From contig CAMEYZ010000153.1 of the NCBI GenBank assembly GCA_945947715.1, forward strand, positions 1-5,368: a stretch of 5,368 nt of DNA, given 5' to 3'. The stretch is from an uncultured Clostridia bacterium (GTDB lineage: Bacteria > Bacillota > Clostridia > Oscillospirales > Ruminococcaceae). Every line of letters starts with the position of its first letter. Within the stretch, counting starts at the first letter, position 1. Shown in pieces: positions 5,223 to 5,368 of this stretch. A program made the position numbers and the translations under genes. A model generated the notes under the pieces. The model made no database searches. It worked only from the letters and a program-made list of their open reading frames with translations, and had not been told where the DNA came from.

Positions 5223-5368
5223 TTGTTAGTGTTTCAGCTTAGGTTACAATTAAGCCGCGGAAGTATGAAACAAGCTAAGGAAAGTTCGAGGGAAATAGTA
5301 ACTGCCGCTAAGTAGTAACCCAGCAATAAAAAGTTCGCCAGCCTTTCAAGGCTGCAGGTTTCCAAAGG
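5223..5368. other. Gene-free right end with inverted repeats
   Basis: I see no convincing gene. GTTTCA (5231-5236) pairs with TGAAAC (5266-5271), and inside it GCTTA (5237-5241) pairs with TAAGC (5251-5255), giving a two-part stem with a 10-base bulge. CAGCCTT-TC-AAGGCTG (5339-5354) is a 7-bp hairpin with no T run after it on the plus strand; on the minus strand five T follow six bases after it. AAAGTTCG occurs twice (5281-5288 and 5330-5337). It may be an interspersed element or the leader of the next gene. Confidence 0.4.

Noticed and set aside
5271..5300. RNase P RNA-like stretch (AGGAAAGTTCG)
   Set aside because: It resembles the conserved GAGGAAAGTCC box only in part, and I see none of the other conserved RNase P RNA regions nearby.
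5265..5315. 16-codon plus-strand reading frame at the right end
   Set aside because: It has no proper Shine-Dalgarno sequence and starts inside an arm of an inverted repeat, so I do not call it a gene.
5234..5368. C-terminal end of a minus-strand gene entering from the right
   Set aside because: The 44-codon frame is open to the edge, but its composition matches no family I know and it crosses hairpins; without the flanking sequence it cannot be supported.

Overview
The window looks like a chromosomal segment of a low- to mid-GC Firmicute, most likely a Ruminococcus-type member of the Oscillospiraceae. This is an inference from gene content, AGGAGG-type ribosome binding sites, TATAAT promoters and codon style; no taxonomic marker is present. 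I see no transposase, phage gene, CRISPR array, rRNA or tRNA.

Left (1-979, minus strand): the 5' end of gltB, the large subunit of glutamate synthase, runs off the left edge. Upstream of it is a very good sigma-A-type promoter (TTGACA-17-TAGAAT). An AT-rich, gene-free spacer follows to about 1157.

Middle-left (1158-1560, minus strand): a 56-residue two-helix membrane protein of unknown function has its own extended -10 promoter, embedded in a perfect 11-bp inverted repeat. Downstream of it come a GC-rich tandem repeat and a strong intrinsic terminator.

Right (1649-5120, plus strand): two gene pairs lie head to tail. The first is a small ACT-domain protein (UPF0237) followed by a UPF0210/DUF711 'PFL family' protein, a conserved pair with no firmly known job. 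The second is an Lrp/AsnC-type regulator overlapping by 4 bases (GTGA) with a class I PLP aminotransferase, closely resembling the alaR-alaT (yugG-yugH) arrangement of Bacillus subtilis. A five-copy heptamer repeat separates the two pairs.

Far right (5121-5368): a second copy of the GC-rich repeat follows the aminotransferase, then about 145 bases without a convincing gene but with inverted repeats.

Taken together the genes point to amino-nitrogen metabolism. GltB makes glutamate, the aminotransferase moves amino groups between glutamate and a 2-oxo acid, and two small proteins with ACT or ACT-like (RAM) amino-acid-binding folds could sense the products. The most interesting structure is not a gene. 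It is a family of roughly 29-bp hairpin units present as three tandem units at each of two sites (1232-1317 and 5139-5222). Both arrays lie directly 3' of a gene and in the same orientation relative to that gene, with base changes between units that preserve the stem.
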